From: Halorientalis sp. IM1011 | GTDB taxonomy: Archaea > Halobacteriota > Halobacteria > Halobacteriales > Haloarculaceae | DNA: 64,000 bases | Reading direction: 5' to 3' | Assembly (NCBI RefSeq): GCF_001989615.1 | Contig: NZ_CP019067.1 | Location: forward strand, 1,116,001 to 1,180,000 | Part shown: in pieces, positions 63,260-64,000 of the stretch | Numbering within the stretch: position 1 is the first letter of the stretch | Layout: the number at the start of each line of letters is the position of its first letter | Notes under the pieces: generated by a model | What the model saw: the letters and a program-made list of their open reading frames with translations, nothing else | Told to the model about the DNA's origin: nothing | Databases searched by the model: none | Program-made: the position numbers and the translations under genes

Positions 63260-63907
63260 CTACACGTTCGTGGGTGTTCGATGCGAGTGTGTCCGAACGA
63301 GGAGTTCATGCCGATGGCCGGCCCATGATTCCAGCATCGTCTGCATGTACTCCATCGCCTCGTCGGGCGTGAAGATGCCGCGATCCACCATGTCGCCGAC
63401 GACGGCTTTCAGCGCCCGGAACTCACCCTGAGCAGCACCGTCACCCACCGGCTCACCATCGACCCACCGCACCGTCCGGAGCGCGCCGTTCCCGACCGTT
63501 GGTGCGTCAGTAACCGTCTTGCAGTCGTACGTCAGCCCGAACCAGTGCGTGCGGTAGGCCGTGACGTCGAAGTCCTGGGCGACTTCGAAGAACGCCTCGT
63601 GGTGCAGAAAGTCGAGGTACTCGGTGACGATCTCGTCTTTCGTGAGCCCGATGGCCATCGGGTTGTGGTTGACCTCGGAGGCCAGAAGATTGGCCTCGCG
63701 AACGTACCGCGAGACTGCCTGCTCGTCGGTGCTGGTTCTGAGCGTCCGGCAGAGCAACTGGTGGGTCTCCTCCGCTCGGTCACCGCCGAAGGGTGTCTCG
63801 GGCGTGATGTCGTGTTTCAGTCTGAGGTTGCAAGCGCCCCAGTGGCTGTAGTGCAGGTTGTACGATCCATCAGGTCGTTCGTAGGCAACGAGTGCACGAT
63901 GTCCCAT
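63260..63907 (-). CDS. DUF6735-like haloarchaeal plasmid protein
   Basis: A 215-residue protein. It begins MGHRALVAYERPDGSYNLHY and SHWGACNLRL, a start known from the DUF6735 family of haloarchaea, and carries ASEVNHNPMAIGLTKDEIVT with YRTHWFGLTYDCKTV later. The function is unknown. It is often on mobile elements. ATG 63907 is chosen as it begins the conserved part. The leader has hairpin element 3. Confidence 0.82.
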   Translation of the reverse strand: MGHRALVAYERPDGSYNLHYSHWGACNLRLKHDITPETPFGGDRAEETHQLLCRTLRTSTDEQAVSRYVREANLLASEVNHNPMAIGLTKDEIVTEYLDFLHHEAFFEVAQDFDVTAYRTHWFGLTYDCKTVTDAPTVGNGALRTVRWVDGEPVGDGAAQGEFRALKAVVGDMVDRGIFTPDEAMEYMQTMLESWAGHRHELLVRTHSHRTPTNV

Positions 63908-63924
63908 TTCGATCACACGGGACG

Positions 63925-63958
63925 GGTGATCGCCCCGCACCCCACGGGGGCGATCACC
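63925..63958 (-). promoter_or_regulatory. Leader hairpin element 3, before the DUF6735 gene
   Basis: GGTGATCGCCCC pairs perfectly with GGGGCGATCACC (12 pairs) around the loop GCACCCCACG. The stem sequence differs from elements 1 and 2 while the loop core GCACCCC is kept. It lies 17 bases before the ATG. Confidence 0.75.
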
Positions 63959-64000
63959 ACTATGCAGTTCGCAGATTCGCCACCGACCGGCAGAACACAG

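Noticed and set aside
1-64000. tRNA, rRNA and CRISPR arrays
   Set aside because: I looked for T-loop-like GTTCGAATC patterns with acceptor pairing, rRNA segments and regularly spaced repeats and found none that hold. The GCACCCC hairpins are not regularly spaced and each sits before a gene.
51071-64000. Integrase or attachment site for the element
   Set aside because: No tyrosine or serine recombinase and no tRNA 3' end is visible, so I do not mark element borders.

Overview
The window is a GC-rich piece of a haloarchaeal genome. The proteins are strongly acidic, and several are archaeal or haloarchaeal markers: TruD, ribosomal protein L37Ae, RNA polymerase subunit P, the KEOPS subunit Pcc1, prefoldin beta, DUF2070, a two-subunit-type GMP synthase amidotransferase, a bacterio-opsin-activator-like regulator, a PGF-CTERM surface protein and a TFB factor. 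I saw no rRNA, tRNA or CRISPR array. All calls come from reading the sequence; no database was searched.

Positions 1-33,400 are mostly core chromosome. A VapBC pair is followed by a phosphoribosyltransferase, truD, a translation/transcription block (DUF2103, rpl37ae, rpoP, pcc1), a very large PAS/GAF regulator, prefoldin beta with DUF3194, surface and membrane proteins, guaAA, a chemotaxis transducer, a 7TM histidine kinase, DUF192 and leuA. A lone TnpB element sits between leuA and a methyltransferase and supplies the methyltransferase's last codons. DNase IV, a GT2 glycosyltransferase, two exported surface proteins and a MacB-like ABC exporter follow.

Positions 33,400-41,160 form an AT-rich, mosaic surface-glycan island: flippase, two GT4 glycosyltransferases, a sulfatase-fold enzyme, a polytopic GT-C-like protein and gene remnants. 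A GC-rich GT4 gene closes it. Positions 42,350-51,070 hold a MoxR/DUF58-centred membrane cluster (DUF1616, Ig-repeat protein, DUF58, two membrane proteins, MoxR, DUF4350, small membrane protein) that probably assembles or controls an envelope complex.

Positions 51,265-64,000 look like part of an integrated plasmid or conjugative element: a 1277-residue VirD4/HerA-like ATPase with a possible C-terminal nuclease, a SWIM protein, a tiny zinc ribbon, an extra TFB, an MNT/HEPN toxin-antitoxin pair, VapBC, an ArdC-like antirestriction metalloprotein, a membrane CAP-domain protein and a DUF6735 protein. Its ends and integrase are not in the window.

The most novel signal is a set of hairpins in the 5' leaders of reverse-strand genes of this element. 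Three keep the loop GCACCCC while their stems differ by compensating changes, two of these plus a further hairpin before the SWIM gene share a CGAATCAG box next to the start codon, and a fifth hairpin is a weaker match. Other points of interest are an in-frame repeated N-box segment in the histidine kinase, a short leader ORF before leuA, and several genes under 60 codons.
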